NCBI GenBank assembly: GCA_036558645.1
Contig: DATBFG010000120.1
Location: forward strand, 47,315-111,314
Source: DATBFG01 sp036558645
GTDB lineage: Bacteria > Acidobacteriota > Terriglobia > Terriglobales > Acidobacteriaceae
Length of the DNA stretch: 64,000 nt
Direction: 5' to 3'
The notes beneath the pieces are model-generated. The model saw only the letters and a program-made list of their open reading frames with translations. It did not search any database and had not been told where the DNA came from. The position numbers were made by a program, and so were the translations under genes. Below are positions 43,751 to 52,089 of the stretch, piece by piece. Positions within the stretch are counted from its first letter, which is position 1, and every line of letters starts with the position of its first letter.

Positions 43751-45445
43751 ATGTTTTCTCCGTCAAATCTCCGGCGACTAGAAGTTGCATCCGTTCGCAT
43801 CGGCTTGCTGAGCCTTTCTATTTTCGCCTGCGCGGTTCTTCTTGCTTGTGGGGGCGGCAGTAATACTACAAATACTGGCGGCGGTGGAGGAGGCGGAACT
43901 GGCGGAGGCCCTTTTGTAGCAAGCTGCGGAAATGGAACACCTGTTCCGGCTTCTAACCAGCCAGTGTGGGCGCAGTGGGGCTCCAACTCGCAGCATACCG
44001 GTGCTGTGAGCGTTGTCGCGCAGGGACTCGTCCACACCTATGCGGATATCACTTACGATCCCTTTGTCGAGCAGGAGAAGGCAGCGACTGCATCCGTGTA
44101 TTTTGAACCACTTCTGACGGTTCATGAGCAAGTGCCCATCACCGATGGCAACGATGTCTACATGGAGATGAAGAAGGGCAGTTTCACGAAGTGCGATGCC
44201 TCCACTGGAGATTGGTCGAATGGTGGACAATGTGGTCCGAATGCATGGAACACCATGGGCTGGTGCGAGGCGCGCTTCACCTGGGTCGGCGACGCTCTAA
44301 CGCAGCAGTGGAGTTTTGAAAGCGACTGGAAGCCTGAGCCGAACGGAGAATACAACGACGTTCCGGGCTACTCCTCCATGGGATTAGCGGCGTGGGAACC
44401 GGTCTTTCATCCAGCCTTGGCGAATAACTTCCTGTATGTGCCCGGCGCGGGTGGCACGGTATGGAAAGTCGACAAAAACACCGGCGCATCGGTCTCGCAC
44501 ATCAATCCACTTTCTGGGGTTGCCGGAATCATCGCCGCGAACACTTACGTCGCCGGACCACTTTCCGCAGACGCGAACGGCAGCATCTTTTATAACGCGA
44601 TTCAATTCGCCGATCCCGCCTCTGGCAATGTCTGGGCCAAAAATGTCGTGAACTCCTGGTTGGTCACTGTCGCGCCTGACGACTCAACACGCGTCGTCAC
44701 TTATGCGACGCTCGTACCCGGTGTTCCCACCAGCAACGGATCGCAACGTCCGGGCCTTAACATCGCGCCGGCGATCGCGCCGGATGGCACTCTGTATACC
44801 GCCAGCCGCGCCCACATGGACGGCACACAAACCTATCTGGTAAGCGTCAACTCGCAAACAATGACGGCCAATTGGGCTGTGTCACTCTCCGCTTCAGGAA
44901 CGGCTGCGGTGGTTGACGAGGCCTCCTCTTCGCCGACGGTTCTTCCTGATGGTTCCGTGATCTATGGCGTTCTGAGCGGGCTCGGCTTTAATGGCGGGCA
45001 CAGCGTTCACTTCGACGCAGCCGGAAATTTCCTGAATTCGTATAGCTTTGGCTGGGATGAGACACCCGCCGTGTGGGCTCACGATGGCACATATTCCATC
45101 GTCTTAAAAGACAACTCTCTGATCGGATTCTTCATGACGCAACTGGATGCGAATCTGAATGTCGAGTGGCGCTTTCAGAATACGACGATCGACGCGGAGC
45201 ACCCGAATGGATATGAATGGTGCATCAACATGGCAGCGATCGACAGTAGCGGCAATGTCTATGTAAATAGCGAGGACGGAAACGTCTATGAAATACCGCA
45301 GGGACACACCGGAGTATTCACGGCTCCGACGGGAAAGATGTTTTTAAACGCATCGGTCGGAGCGGCCTACACTCCCCTCTCGATCGGCCAAGATGGCAAG
45401 ATCTACACCCAGAACAATGGACACATGATTGTCGTGGGCAATTAG
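43751..45445 (+). CDS. Secreted lipoprotein with PQQ-type beta-propeller repeats
   Basis: 564 aa. Signal peptide with lipobox AVLLAC (Cys near residue 33) and then a flexible Gly/Thr-rich linker. The body has repeated blade motifs (IAPAIAPDGTLYTAS, SPTVLPDGSVIYGV, AAIDSSGNVYVNSEDGNVYEI, SIGQDGKIYT) of the PQQ/quinoprotein type, but the tryptophan-docking consensus is weak. Cofactor binding is not shown; a surface structural or binding role is possible. ATG 43751 is chosen over a TTG at 43742. No partner gene is linked to it. Confidence 0.75.
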   Translation: MFSPSNLRRLEVASVRIGLLSLSIFACAVLLACGGGSNTTNTGGGGGGGTGGGPFVASCGNGTPVPASNQPVWAQWGSNSQHTGAVSVVAQGLVHTYADITYDPFVEQEKAATASVYFEPLLTVHEQVPITDGNDVYMEMKKGSFTKCDASTGDWSNGGQCGPNAWNTMGWCEARFTWVGDALTQQWSFESDWKPEPNGEYNDVPGYSSMGLAAWEPVFHPALANNFLYVPGAGGTVWKVDKNTGASVSHINPLSGVAGIIAANTYVAGPLSADANGSIFYNAIQFADPASGNVWAKNVVNSWLVTVAPDDSTRVVTYATLVPGVPTSNGSQRPGLNIAPAIAPDGTLYTASRAHMDGTQTYLVSVNSQTMTANWAVSLSASGTAAVVDEASSSPTVLPDGSVIYGVLSGLGFNGGHSVHFDAAGNFLNSYSFGWDETPAVWAHDGTYSIVLKDNSLIGFFMTQLDANLNVEWRFQNTTIDAEHPNGYEWCINMAAIDSSGNVYVNSEDGNVYEIPQGHTGVFTAPTGKMFLNASVGAAYTPLSIGQDGKIYTQNNGHMIVVGN

Positions 45446-45635
45446 GCAGGAAGACGCGTCGGGCGAGCGCTCTCTCTTGCAAAGCGACGAATAAAAGTTC
45501 GGCGTAGAAATCCTAGCTAATCCTTGCTGCCCAGCGCGGCGAGCGGTGGAACGTTTCTCGCCCGATTGGTAAATTATCTTCGCGACGATTCGTTGTGACG
45601 CTAGTCCATCTGAGTTCAGGGCTATAATCCTGGGC

Positions 45636-46571
45636 ATGAAATTCTCACATCTTAAAGTTTCGATCATCTTGTCTACGTTTCTAGTGGGCTTAATCATAGG
45701 GCAAGTCGCAACGGCGCAGGTGGCATCGTCCGGAGATCCACAAGCACTCGTGAAACAAGGGCAGAAGCTCAACAGCGAGGGCAAACAGGACGAGGCCCTC
45801 AAGCTGTACCAGAAGGCGCTCGAGAGCTCTCCGAACTTGTTCGAAGCACATTTGGAGTCGGGCATAGCGCTTGATCTGAAGGGCGACTACTCGGCTGCGC
45901 GCGAGCACCTGAAGAAAGCAATCGAAGTGGCTCTCGTTGACCAGAAGAATCGCGCATTACGAGTCATGGCATTCTCTTATGCTTTCGAGGGCAATTCCGA
46001 CGAAGCGGAGAAGTACGAGAAGCAGGTCTTTGATGCACAGCTTGCGAAGCCGGACTACGAAGCAGCAGCCGGAGTCGCCAATGAACTGGCGCGCATCAAG
46101 CTCGAATCGGGAGATATCGACGGTGCCGCGAAGTGGTACAAAATTGGTTATGAGACAGCCTTGCGCAAGACCGACCTGAAGGATGCCGACAAGAACTTGT
46201 GGGCGTTCCGCTGGGCCCATGCCCAAGCCCGTATTGCGGCACGCCGTGGACAGCGCGACGAAGCCCAGAAGCAAGTCGTCGCGGCAAAAGCAGCACTCGA
46301 AAAGGCAAACAACCCTGACCAGGCAGTGTTCTTTCCATATCTCACCGGATACGTAGCTTTCTACGGCGGCGACTATAAAACGGCCATCACTGAACTAGGG
46401 AAGGCAAACCAGGAAGACCCGTTCATACTGGTGCTCCTCGCGGAATCATATGAGAAGGCGGGAGACTCTGCACGCGCGAAGGAATATTACGGCAAGGTCA
46501 TGGCAAATAACGGACACGGCCCCACGAACGCTTTCGCGCGGCCGCTGGCAAGAAAGAAATTGGCGGGCTAA
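45636..46571 (+). CDS. Exported TPR-repeat protein
   Basis: 311 aa. A Sec-type N-terminus (hydrophobic core IILSTFLVGLIIGQVATAQ, cleavage after ATAQ) leads to tetratricopeptide repeats: LVKQGQKLNSEGKQDEALKLYQKALESSP, AHLESGIALDLKGDYSAAREHLKKAIEVA and similar C-terminal units (GDYKTAITELGKANQED, YEKAGDSARAKEYYGKVM). Expected to be a periplasmic protein-interaction scaffold; no catalytic motif is visible. It ends 10 bases before the convergent hypothetical gene. Confidence 0.85.
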   Translation: MKFSHLKVSIILSTFLVGLIIGQVATAQVASSGDPQALVKQGQKLNSEGKQDEALKLYQKALESSPNLFEAHLESGIALDLKGDYSAAREHLKKAIEVALVDQKNRALRVMAFSYAFEGNSDEAEKYEKQVFDAQLAKPDYEAAAGVANELARIKLESGDIDGAAKWYKIGYETALRKTDLKDADKNLWAFRWAHAQARIAARRGQRDEAQKQVVAAKAALEKANNPDQAVFFPYLTGYVAFYGGDYKTAITELGKANQEDPFILVLLAESYEKAGDSARAKEYYGKVMANNGHGPTNAFARPLARKKLAG

Positions 46572-46581
46572 TGTTCGACGT

Positions 46582-47286
46582 TCAGTTCGAATGCGATCGG
46601 AACCACGCAAGGTGTTCGTTTATCGCGTGCAAGAACGCATCCTGATTGGCTGGGTCTCGGACGTAATCTTTGAGCATATAAGCCAAGGACACGAGTTTGC
46701 CGGGCGTTGTTGCTGCACCGGGACACCAAGTCTTTCCCGCCATCGCGGGTATTCCTTTTTTCGAATAAGCAAAGTGGTAGCTCACGCCGTCGCAGCCACC
46801 CCAGGGTTCTTTTGGATAACGGGTCTGGGACAGGATACTTCTCCATACGTCGCAAATTTCTCCGCCGAGGTCTATGGCCAATTCGCTTTTCTTCATGGTG
46901 GGTGAGTGGTGTATTTCTACGCCACCCCTGGTTGAATACCAGATGTTTTGATCTGCTTCGGTCATTAAGACCCAGAAGCCTGCTCTCCGTTCCCCAACCA
47001 CCCATAGCGCCCACTCTGGGTAAAAGGCAGGCGTACAAACTAGAGTCGCTATCTCTTCCCGTTCCCAGCTAGGTGCGAGAGACTGAGCCTCGAGCGCCAG
47101 CGCTCCCATAAGGTGCTCACCCACTGTCAGCCTGTATTCTTTGATCACGTTGAACATGGTTGGCGAGAAAAGCGAATCTTCGGGTTCAAGGTGCGGAGGC
47201 GACTCGAGGAGTTTGCCCTCTCCTATGCCTTTCAGGAGTTGCTCCATCGCTGATCTCATTGCTGACGTCTTGTCGTCTTGAGCCAT
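46582..47286 (-). CDS. Hypothetical protein
   Basis: 234 aa, soluble, no signal peptide and no membrane segment. It is rich in aromatic residues (W-x-VV, WYSTRGGVEIHHSP, SILSQTRYPKEPWGGCDGVSYHFAY) and has no motif I recognise. Start ATG 47286 has GGAG six bases upstream and is preferred to a GTG at 47301. It is convergent with the TPR gene and unlinked to others. Function unknown. Confidence 0.6.
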   Translation of the reverse strand: MAQDDKTSAMRSAMEQLLKGIGEGKLLESPPHLEPEDSLFSPTMFNVIKEYRLTVGEHLMGALALEAQSLAPSWEREEIATLVCTPAFYPEWALWVVGERRAGFWVLMTEADQNIWYSTRGGVEIHHSPTMKKSELAIDLGGEICDVWRSILSQTRYPKEPWGGCDGVSYHFAYSKKGIPAMAGKTWCPGAATTPGKLVSLAYMLKDYVRDPANQDAFLHAINEHLAWFRSHSN

Positions 47287-47494
47287 TCTGAACTCCGGCA
47301 CTCTTTAGAGCCAGCCCGATTGTACGCTCCATCACTCGCCATGGAATCAGGCGATAAATATCGTAAAGCAGCCATGAACACTTTCATCGACCTGAAGTGT
47401 ATGGGACTATTTCCGACGCAGCTCGCTCGATGAATAGACTTTTTGGAAGTACGTTTGAAATGCGGAAACAGCGCGGTATTTCACCTGAATTTAT

Positions 47495-47818
47495 CTAAGC
47501 CGCAACCGACCGCAGCTTCAGCACACCTTGTCCCGACTCTACAATTTCCACCGTTCGGCTAGGATGCCCCTCTTTCGCCAATGTCATTTGAAGCTTACCG
47601 GACGCAAGCATGGACCAATGCCCTGGCTCGGGCTGCTGTCGATCGGCAGGGCCGATGCGATATTCGGTGAAGCGACCATCCGGTGAGAACTCAATGCCGG
47701 CTCGGCCCCGAGCACGCGGAAAATTGTATTCAGTCGGACGGTAGACGTTCACGCCGCCGCTGTCTTCCTCAAATGAGTGTTGCCATCGGCGAAATAGTTC
47801 TTTGGGCAATTCAGGCAT
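47495..47818 (-). CDS. Small hypothetical protein downstream of the metalloprotease gene
   Basis: 107 aa. It starts MPELPKELFRRW at 47818 with GAGGGT upstream; the longer frame to 47995 overlaps the lectin repeats of the upstream gene and is a shadow. The sequence (HSFEEDSGGVNVYRPTEYNFPRARGR, GRFTEYRIGPADR, GHWSMLASGKL) is beta-rich and resembles lipocalin-like stress proteins in spacing, but I cannot assign a family. It is co-directional with the M43 gene but separated from it by a terminator hairpin. Confidence 0.6.
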   Translation of the reverse strand: MPELPKELFRRWQHSFEEDSGGVNVYRPTEYNFPRARGRAGIEFSPDGRFTEYRIGPADRQQPEPGHWSMLASGKLQMTLAKEGHPSRTVEIVESGQGVLKLRSVAA

Positions 47819-47843
47819 TTCCGGACCCTCGTCAGCTGCTGCG

Positions 47844-47875
47844 AAAAATTGCCCCCGGCTATTTGGGCCGGGGGC
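47844..47875 (-). terminator. Intrinsic terminator of the M43/lectin gene
   Basis: Stem GCCCCCGGC/GCCGGGGGC (9 bp, 7-nt loop) at 47851-47875. On the minus strand a run AATTTTT follows it. It starts only five bases after the stop codon of the metalloprotease gene. Confidence 0.8.
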
Positions 47876-47880
47876 ACGGT

Positions 47881-50190
47881 TCATGCCGCGGCTGCGGCCT
47901 TGCTCGGCGCAGGCCGTTCCGCAAACTCGGTGATGATCCCACCCATGTATTCCCAACCAGTGACAGACGGTCCCCAGTTCGCACCGTCCCACCACTTGTG
48001 ATAGAGCGCGGAATCTTCTCCGGTCACGAAAAGATCGAGCCGATTGGGTCCCCAGGCTACCACATCAGGAGCACTGGAGCAGACGCCTCCCATGTACTCG
48101 TAATCGGTAATCGAAGGTCCCCAGTTCGCGCCATCCCACCACTTGTGATAGATGGCGGAATCGGTCCCGCGGACAAAGACATCGAGACGATTCTCCGACC
48201 ATGAGACAGCCTCGGGCGTTCCCAAAATGACGCCGCCCATGTATTCGTAGTCGGTAAGCGATGGACCCCAATTCGCGCCATCCCACCACTTGTGATACAG
48301 CGCGTGATCGGTGCCTATGACGAAGATATCCAGGCGGTTTTGTCCCCAAGAGACTACCCTAGGTCGGCCCTCGATGACGCCGCCAAGATTCTCCCACCCG
48401 GTAACAGACGGTCCCCAATTCGCACCGTCCCACCACTTGTGATACAACGCGTGATCAGTTCCGATGACGAACAGGTCAAGCCGGTTTGGCCCCCAGGCCA
48501 CGACCTCCGGTTGCGTCATGCAAATCCCGCCCATGTATTCGTAGTCGGTAATGGATGGTCCCCAGTTCGCACCATCCCACCACTTGTGATAAACGGCATG
48601 ATCGGTACCAAGCACGAACACATCGAGACGGTTGGTATCCCACGCCGCGATCTTCGGTGGACTGGCACAAATACCGCCCATGTACTCGTAGTCGGTGATG
48701 GATGGTCCCCAATTCGCGCCATCCCACCACTTGTGATAGAGCGCCGAATCTGTGCCCAGCACAAATGCATCGAGCCGGTTGCTGCCCCAAGAAACGACTT
48801 CGGGAGGCGAACTGCAAATGCCACCCATGTATTCGTAACCTTGAACAGCCGGACCCCAGTTCGCCCCGTCCCACCACTTGTGATAGAGCGCTGAGTCAGT
48901 GCCCAATACAAATGCATCGAGCCGGTTGCTGCCCCAGGAGACAACCGGTCCTGACGGCGCATTCAAACGCTGATTGGTTTCGAACGAGACGCGCGGTCCA
49001 TCGAGGCAAGCATCGACGCGCGCCAGTTGACCCTGCGTGAACATGACCATGGCCGCATCGTCGACGTAGTCCATGTAATCCATGAACAAGTCTCCGTTGG
49101 GTCCGTTGCTGCAAGTGACGTGCGGGAAAGTCGGAACGCCAAAGTTCGGTCCCGCTTGGTTTGGAGTGTCATCCACTTGATCGGATCCTGAGCATCCGGT
49201 CCCGTCATCTCCCCAAATGTGGAGCAGGTTCAGCCAGTGCCCGATCTCATGGGTTGCTGTGCGACCCAAATCGAAGGGAGCAGCGGCTGTACCATTCGTT
49301 CCGAAGCCCGTATGGGTAATGACCACTCCGTCGGTAGCGGCTGGTCCGCCTGGGAATTGCGCATAACCGAGTAAACCTCCGCTCAGTAGGCAGACCCAGA
49401 CGTTCAGGTAGCGATCCGATGGCCACGGATCTGCCCCTCCGGTGGCTAACGACTTCACCTTGTCGTCATCAGTGAAGGATGTTGTCGCTGTCTGGTCTCG
49501 CGTAATCCCGTTAGTAGCAGCTCCGTTCGGATCAGTCGTGGCCAGGTAGAACTCCACCCGGCAATCCGCTATCAGGGGCTGAAACACAGCCGGAACTATA
49601 GAAATATCGGGATTCAGCGCCCGATAGTCCCGATTCAGGACATCGATCTGGCTCTGGATCTGCGCATCCGAAATATTCTCGTCGTTGGTATTCCATACAA
49701 CGTGCACCACAACCGGGATACGAGTGACACCCGTGCGCGCTGCCTGTGCACGAATGCCACGCGTATGCTGCAAGGTGTGGGTCTCGATTTGGGCACGCGC
49801 CCGTCGATACTCCTCCGATTTGGCCAGCAACCTGTAGTGAACATTCATGGTGCCGCAGGTCCGGCGCGTCGGAGGCTCGGTGGTTTTGGAACCTCCATCA
49901 CTCCCCCCACCGCCCATACCAGAGGCTGGAGTCCCACGCCCTGAGGCGCGCATACCTATGGCTCCGCCCGAACTGCGTGCGGCTTTCTTGCCACCGCGCG
50001 AGGCGGCGGCGACCGGTCGACTCATTCCGGGCAAAGTTGGTGTTGCTTCTTCACCCAAAACATTTGACATCGATGTGGTACCACTCATGGAGGGCGTGTT
50101 GCTCATCGAACGCCCCATTCCCGAACTTTTCATTGCGGATCCTGCCGTGGTCTCGACATTTTCCGCCTTACCCATTCCGGACTTGTTCAT
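47881..50190 (-). CDS. M43-type zinc metalloprotease fused to seven-bladed PLL-like lectin propeller
   Basis: 769 aa. Residues about 1-105 are low-complexity, rich in Met, Ser, Gly and Ala (SGMG, SMS, GGGG), with no clear signal peptide. Residues about 160-400 form an M43 (cytophagalysin/pappalysin) domain with zinc motif HEIGHWLNLLH at 314-324 and a downstream Met-turn (FMDYMDY). From about 415 seven near-identical repeats of some 49 residues form a PLL-type beta propeller. Start 50190 has GGAGG five bases upstream; ATGs at 50202 and 50214 are less likely. M43 enzymes are usually secreted; the route is unclear here. Likely substrate: glycosylated surface protein (inference). Confidence 0.87.
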   Translation of the reverse strand: MNKSGMGKAENVETTAGSAMKSSGMGRSMSNTPSMSGTTSMSNVLGEEATPTLPGMSRPVAAASRGGKKAARSSGGAIGMRASGRGTPASGMGGGGSDGGSKTTEPPTRRTCGTMNVHYRLLAKSEEYRRARAQIETHTLQHTRGIRAQAARTGVTRIPVVVHVVWNTNDENISDAQIQSQIDVLNRDYRALNPDISIVPAVFQPLIADCRVEFYLATTDPNGAATNGITRDQTATTSFTDDDKVKSLATGGADPWPSDRYLNVWVCLLSGGLLGYAQFPGGPAATDGVVITHTGFGTNGTAAAPFDLGRTATHEIGHWLNLLHIWGDDGTGCSGSDQVDDTPNQAGPNFGVPTFPHVTCSNGPNGDLFMDYMDYVDDAAMVMFTQGQLARVDACLDGPRVSFETNQRLNAPSGPVVSWGSNRLDAFVLGTDSALYHKWWDGANWGPAVQGYEYMGGICSSPPEVVSWGSNRLDAFVLGTDSALYHKWWDGANWGPSITDYEYMGGICASPPKIAAWDTNRLDVFVLGTDHAVYHKWWDGANWGPSITDYEYMGGICMTQPEVVAWGPNRLDLFVIGTDHALYHKWWDGANWGPSVTGWENLGGVIEGRPRVVSWGQNRLDIFVIGTDHALYHKWWDGANWGPSLTDYEYMGGVILGTPEAVSWSENRLDVFVRGTDSAIYHKWWDGANWGPSITDYEYMGGVCSSAPDVVAWGPNRLDLFVTGEDSALYHKWWDGANWGPSVTGWEYMGGIITEFAERPAPSKAAAAA
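47917..48946 (-). repeat. Seven tandem PLL lectin-blade coding repeats (about 147 bp each)
   Basis: Seven consecutive units each encode VVSW-x(2)-NRLD-x-FV-x-GTD, then YHKWWDGANWGP, then a YEYMGG-like strand. The YHKWWDGANWGP core is identical in all seven. High nucleotide identity between units makes the array prone to slippage and collapsed assembly. Seven blades match the closed propeller of Photorhabdus luminescens lectin. Confidence 0.88.
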
Positions 50191-50672
50191 GCAATCCTCC
50201 ATATGAATATGCACACCCCTGCTGACTGGAGCAGAGGGAAGTCCGCGTTACCGCGCGAAAAACGTGGCTGGTGACGCGGTATACGGCCAATGGTGGAGGT
50301 CGGCTAGATCACCCCAAGCGCTCCGGGGAGCAACACAAGTTGCGTGCCCGACGAGCACGTGAGCCTAGCGCCTAGTAAATAGTTAAATGAGGGAAAGTTT
50401 TGCCGGGCTGAGTGTTGGCATTAATTCATCCACCCTCCCCGCAGCATGGAAAGGCACGTACTGCCTCGTCCAACAACCGCGAATAAAAATTGGCTAGTGC
50501 AACATTGTGCCGATTCTTCGGGAATCGGCTCTAAGGGAAGTTACTGCTAGAGGTACTCCTCTCGGTAGGACGTGTCAATAGTAAAAACCTGTCAGGACGG
50601 ATCATTCTGTCGCAAACCAGTTGCAATACGCGGAGGGATGCCAGGCGTGTTGTGAACATCGGTCACCGATTC
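50191..50672. other. 482-base stretch without a supported gene
   Basis: It lies between the stop of the periplasmic-binding-type gene and the start of the M43 gene, both on the minus strand, so it should hold the M43 promoter. It includes a short inverted repeat, AGAGG/CCTCT with a TACT loop, near 50550-50563. No open frame of merit is seen. Confidence 0.5.
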
Positions 50673-51581
50673 TTACGAGTTTCGCGGAGCCAACGATTCG
50701 AGCGGGGGAATCGAAAAAGACTTGGTCAAGGAGTGTTCCGGAGGCTGACCTCCGTCCTGAATCGCTTTTGCCAAAATCTGCATTGCCTGTCCTGTAAGCG
50801 GCGGGATGTAGACCGTCGCCGTCAGCCATTTATCGCGTAACCACGCCTGGCCCGTACCAGGCTGACCATCACATCCGGTGAAGGGCAGGCTCAGCCATCG
50901 CGACCGCTCCGCTTCGATCGGGATCTCTTGAAACGCCTTGTGAGCGCCCATTGCCATCGAATCGTCCTGCGCGGCGACCAGGTTCACAGATGCACTTTGA
51001 GAGGTCGCCAGTCTCAGCCACGACCGCATCGCCCGCAAGGCGCTCTCCTCCGTCCAGTGGGCCTTCAGCATTTTCACTTGAATCTTGGCTGGCTTGGTCT
51101 CCAGCATCCCGGAGGTTCGTTCGCGGGCAGAAGTACTTTGAGAAGGCCCTTCAATGTACAGAATGGAACCGCCTGCAGGCAGTAACGCTGCAAATTGTTT
51201 TCCTTGAATCCGTCCAATCTCGTGATGATCGGAACTGACCGCAAAGATAGGCGTGGTTGCGTTCCTCCGGAGATCTGCCAGGTAATCCGGCCTGCGGTTC
51301 AACACTGCCCATGCGATTCCAGCCGCACTGGCCGCCTTGGCCACCTGGGGCAGCGCCGCACTTCCCACCGGTTCGACCACGATCGCATCAGGGCGCGACT
51401 CAGCCCCGCCTTGAATAGCCTTCAACAGTTGCGTACTTTGATTGACCGCATCGTTATCAGCAAAAACGATCTCCGCCTCGCCCCCGAGCTGGTGCGCGGT
51501 CTCTTGCGCATTTTCAGCCTGCGCCAATTGAAAATCGTTCTCGTTAGTATGAAGAGATACCAGGAAGCGGAGTTTCTTCAT
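50673..51581 (-). CDS. Periplasmic-binding-protein-fold sugar-type protein without signal peptide
   Basis: 302 aa with the type I periplasmic binding fold (Peripla_BP_4): KLRFLVSLHTNENDFQLAQAENAQETA, DAIVVEPVGSAALPQVAKAASAAGIAWAVLN, AQDDSMAMGAHKAFQ and TGCDGQPGTGQAWL. ATG 51581 begins directly on the fold (MKKLRFLV) and no export signal is seen; the upstream frame to 51704 does not supply one either. No ABC permease or HTH partner is adjacent. It could be a cytosolic sugar sensor, or the start may be further upstream. Confidence 0.7.
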   Translation of the reverse strand: MKKLRFLVSLHTNENDFQLAQAENAQETAHQLGGEAEIVFADNDAVNQSTQLLKAIQGGAESRPDAIVVEPVGSAALPQVAKAASAAGIAWAVLNRRPDYLADLRRNATTPIFAVSSDHHEIGRIQGKQFAALLPAGGSILYIEGPSQSTSARERTSGMLETKPAKIQVKMLKAHWTEESALRAMRSWLRLATSQSASVNLVAAQDDSMAMGAHKAFQEIPIEAERSRWLSLPFTGCDGQPGTGQAWLRDKWLTATVYIPPLTGQAMQILAKAIQDGGQPPEHSLTKSFSIPPLESLAPRNS

Positions 51582-52089
51582 CGCTTTCAGTGTACCTGTT
51601 ACCGGGCTACGCCGCGAAATTCTCAGAATGACTTTGGGACGTGGCTGCCCAAATCGGAGAGTTGTCGTTGAAATAGGACCACGCTCAACAAGCGAGATTG
51701 GCACCTTGGATCAGCACACCGCGAACCGACAAATGCCTCAGGTTATTGACAAGAATTCGTCGTCGATACTGAAGATTTTGCCGATCATTAAAACGCCATT
51801 CAAGAACGCCCTGGCTACAATCACCCGTGCTATTCCATCCACGATCTCCCCGTGCGGAGTCGCACGCACATGTATGGCCCACAGGATTAGCCAGCGAAAT
51901 AGCCTGCTTTCCGATCGACGCCATTGGAATGGTCTTCCTTGGCGAATAGTAGCAGGCAGACACTTGAAGAACGAAGCCGCTTAGCGAACCGACAGCACGG
52001 ACATCGAATTGACTTCATATCTTACTCACGCTAAACTCCCGCTCCTCTGCATCCCCGTTGTCGAGCCCTAAGCGTGGATCTTACGTCAC
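51582..52089. other. 508-base stretch without a supported gene
   Basis: It lies between the RND gene stop and the sugar-binding-type gene start. A minus-strand frame near 51710-51960 contains WLILWAIHVRATPHGEIVDGIARVIV, which could be the tail of a small protein, but it has no start with a ribosome site. Treated as non-coding. Confidence 0.45.

Noticed and set aside
47495..47995. Long minus-strand frame starting at 47995 before the small hypothetical gene
   Set aside because: Its first 59 codons run through the lectin-repeat coding sequence and the terminator of the upstream gene in another frame; only the part from 47818, with its own ribosome site, looks real.
51685..51963. 92-codon minus-strand frame upstream of the RND gene
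   Set aside because: No family resemblance and no ribosome site; an alternative frame over the same bases is equally plausible, so neither is supported.
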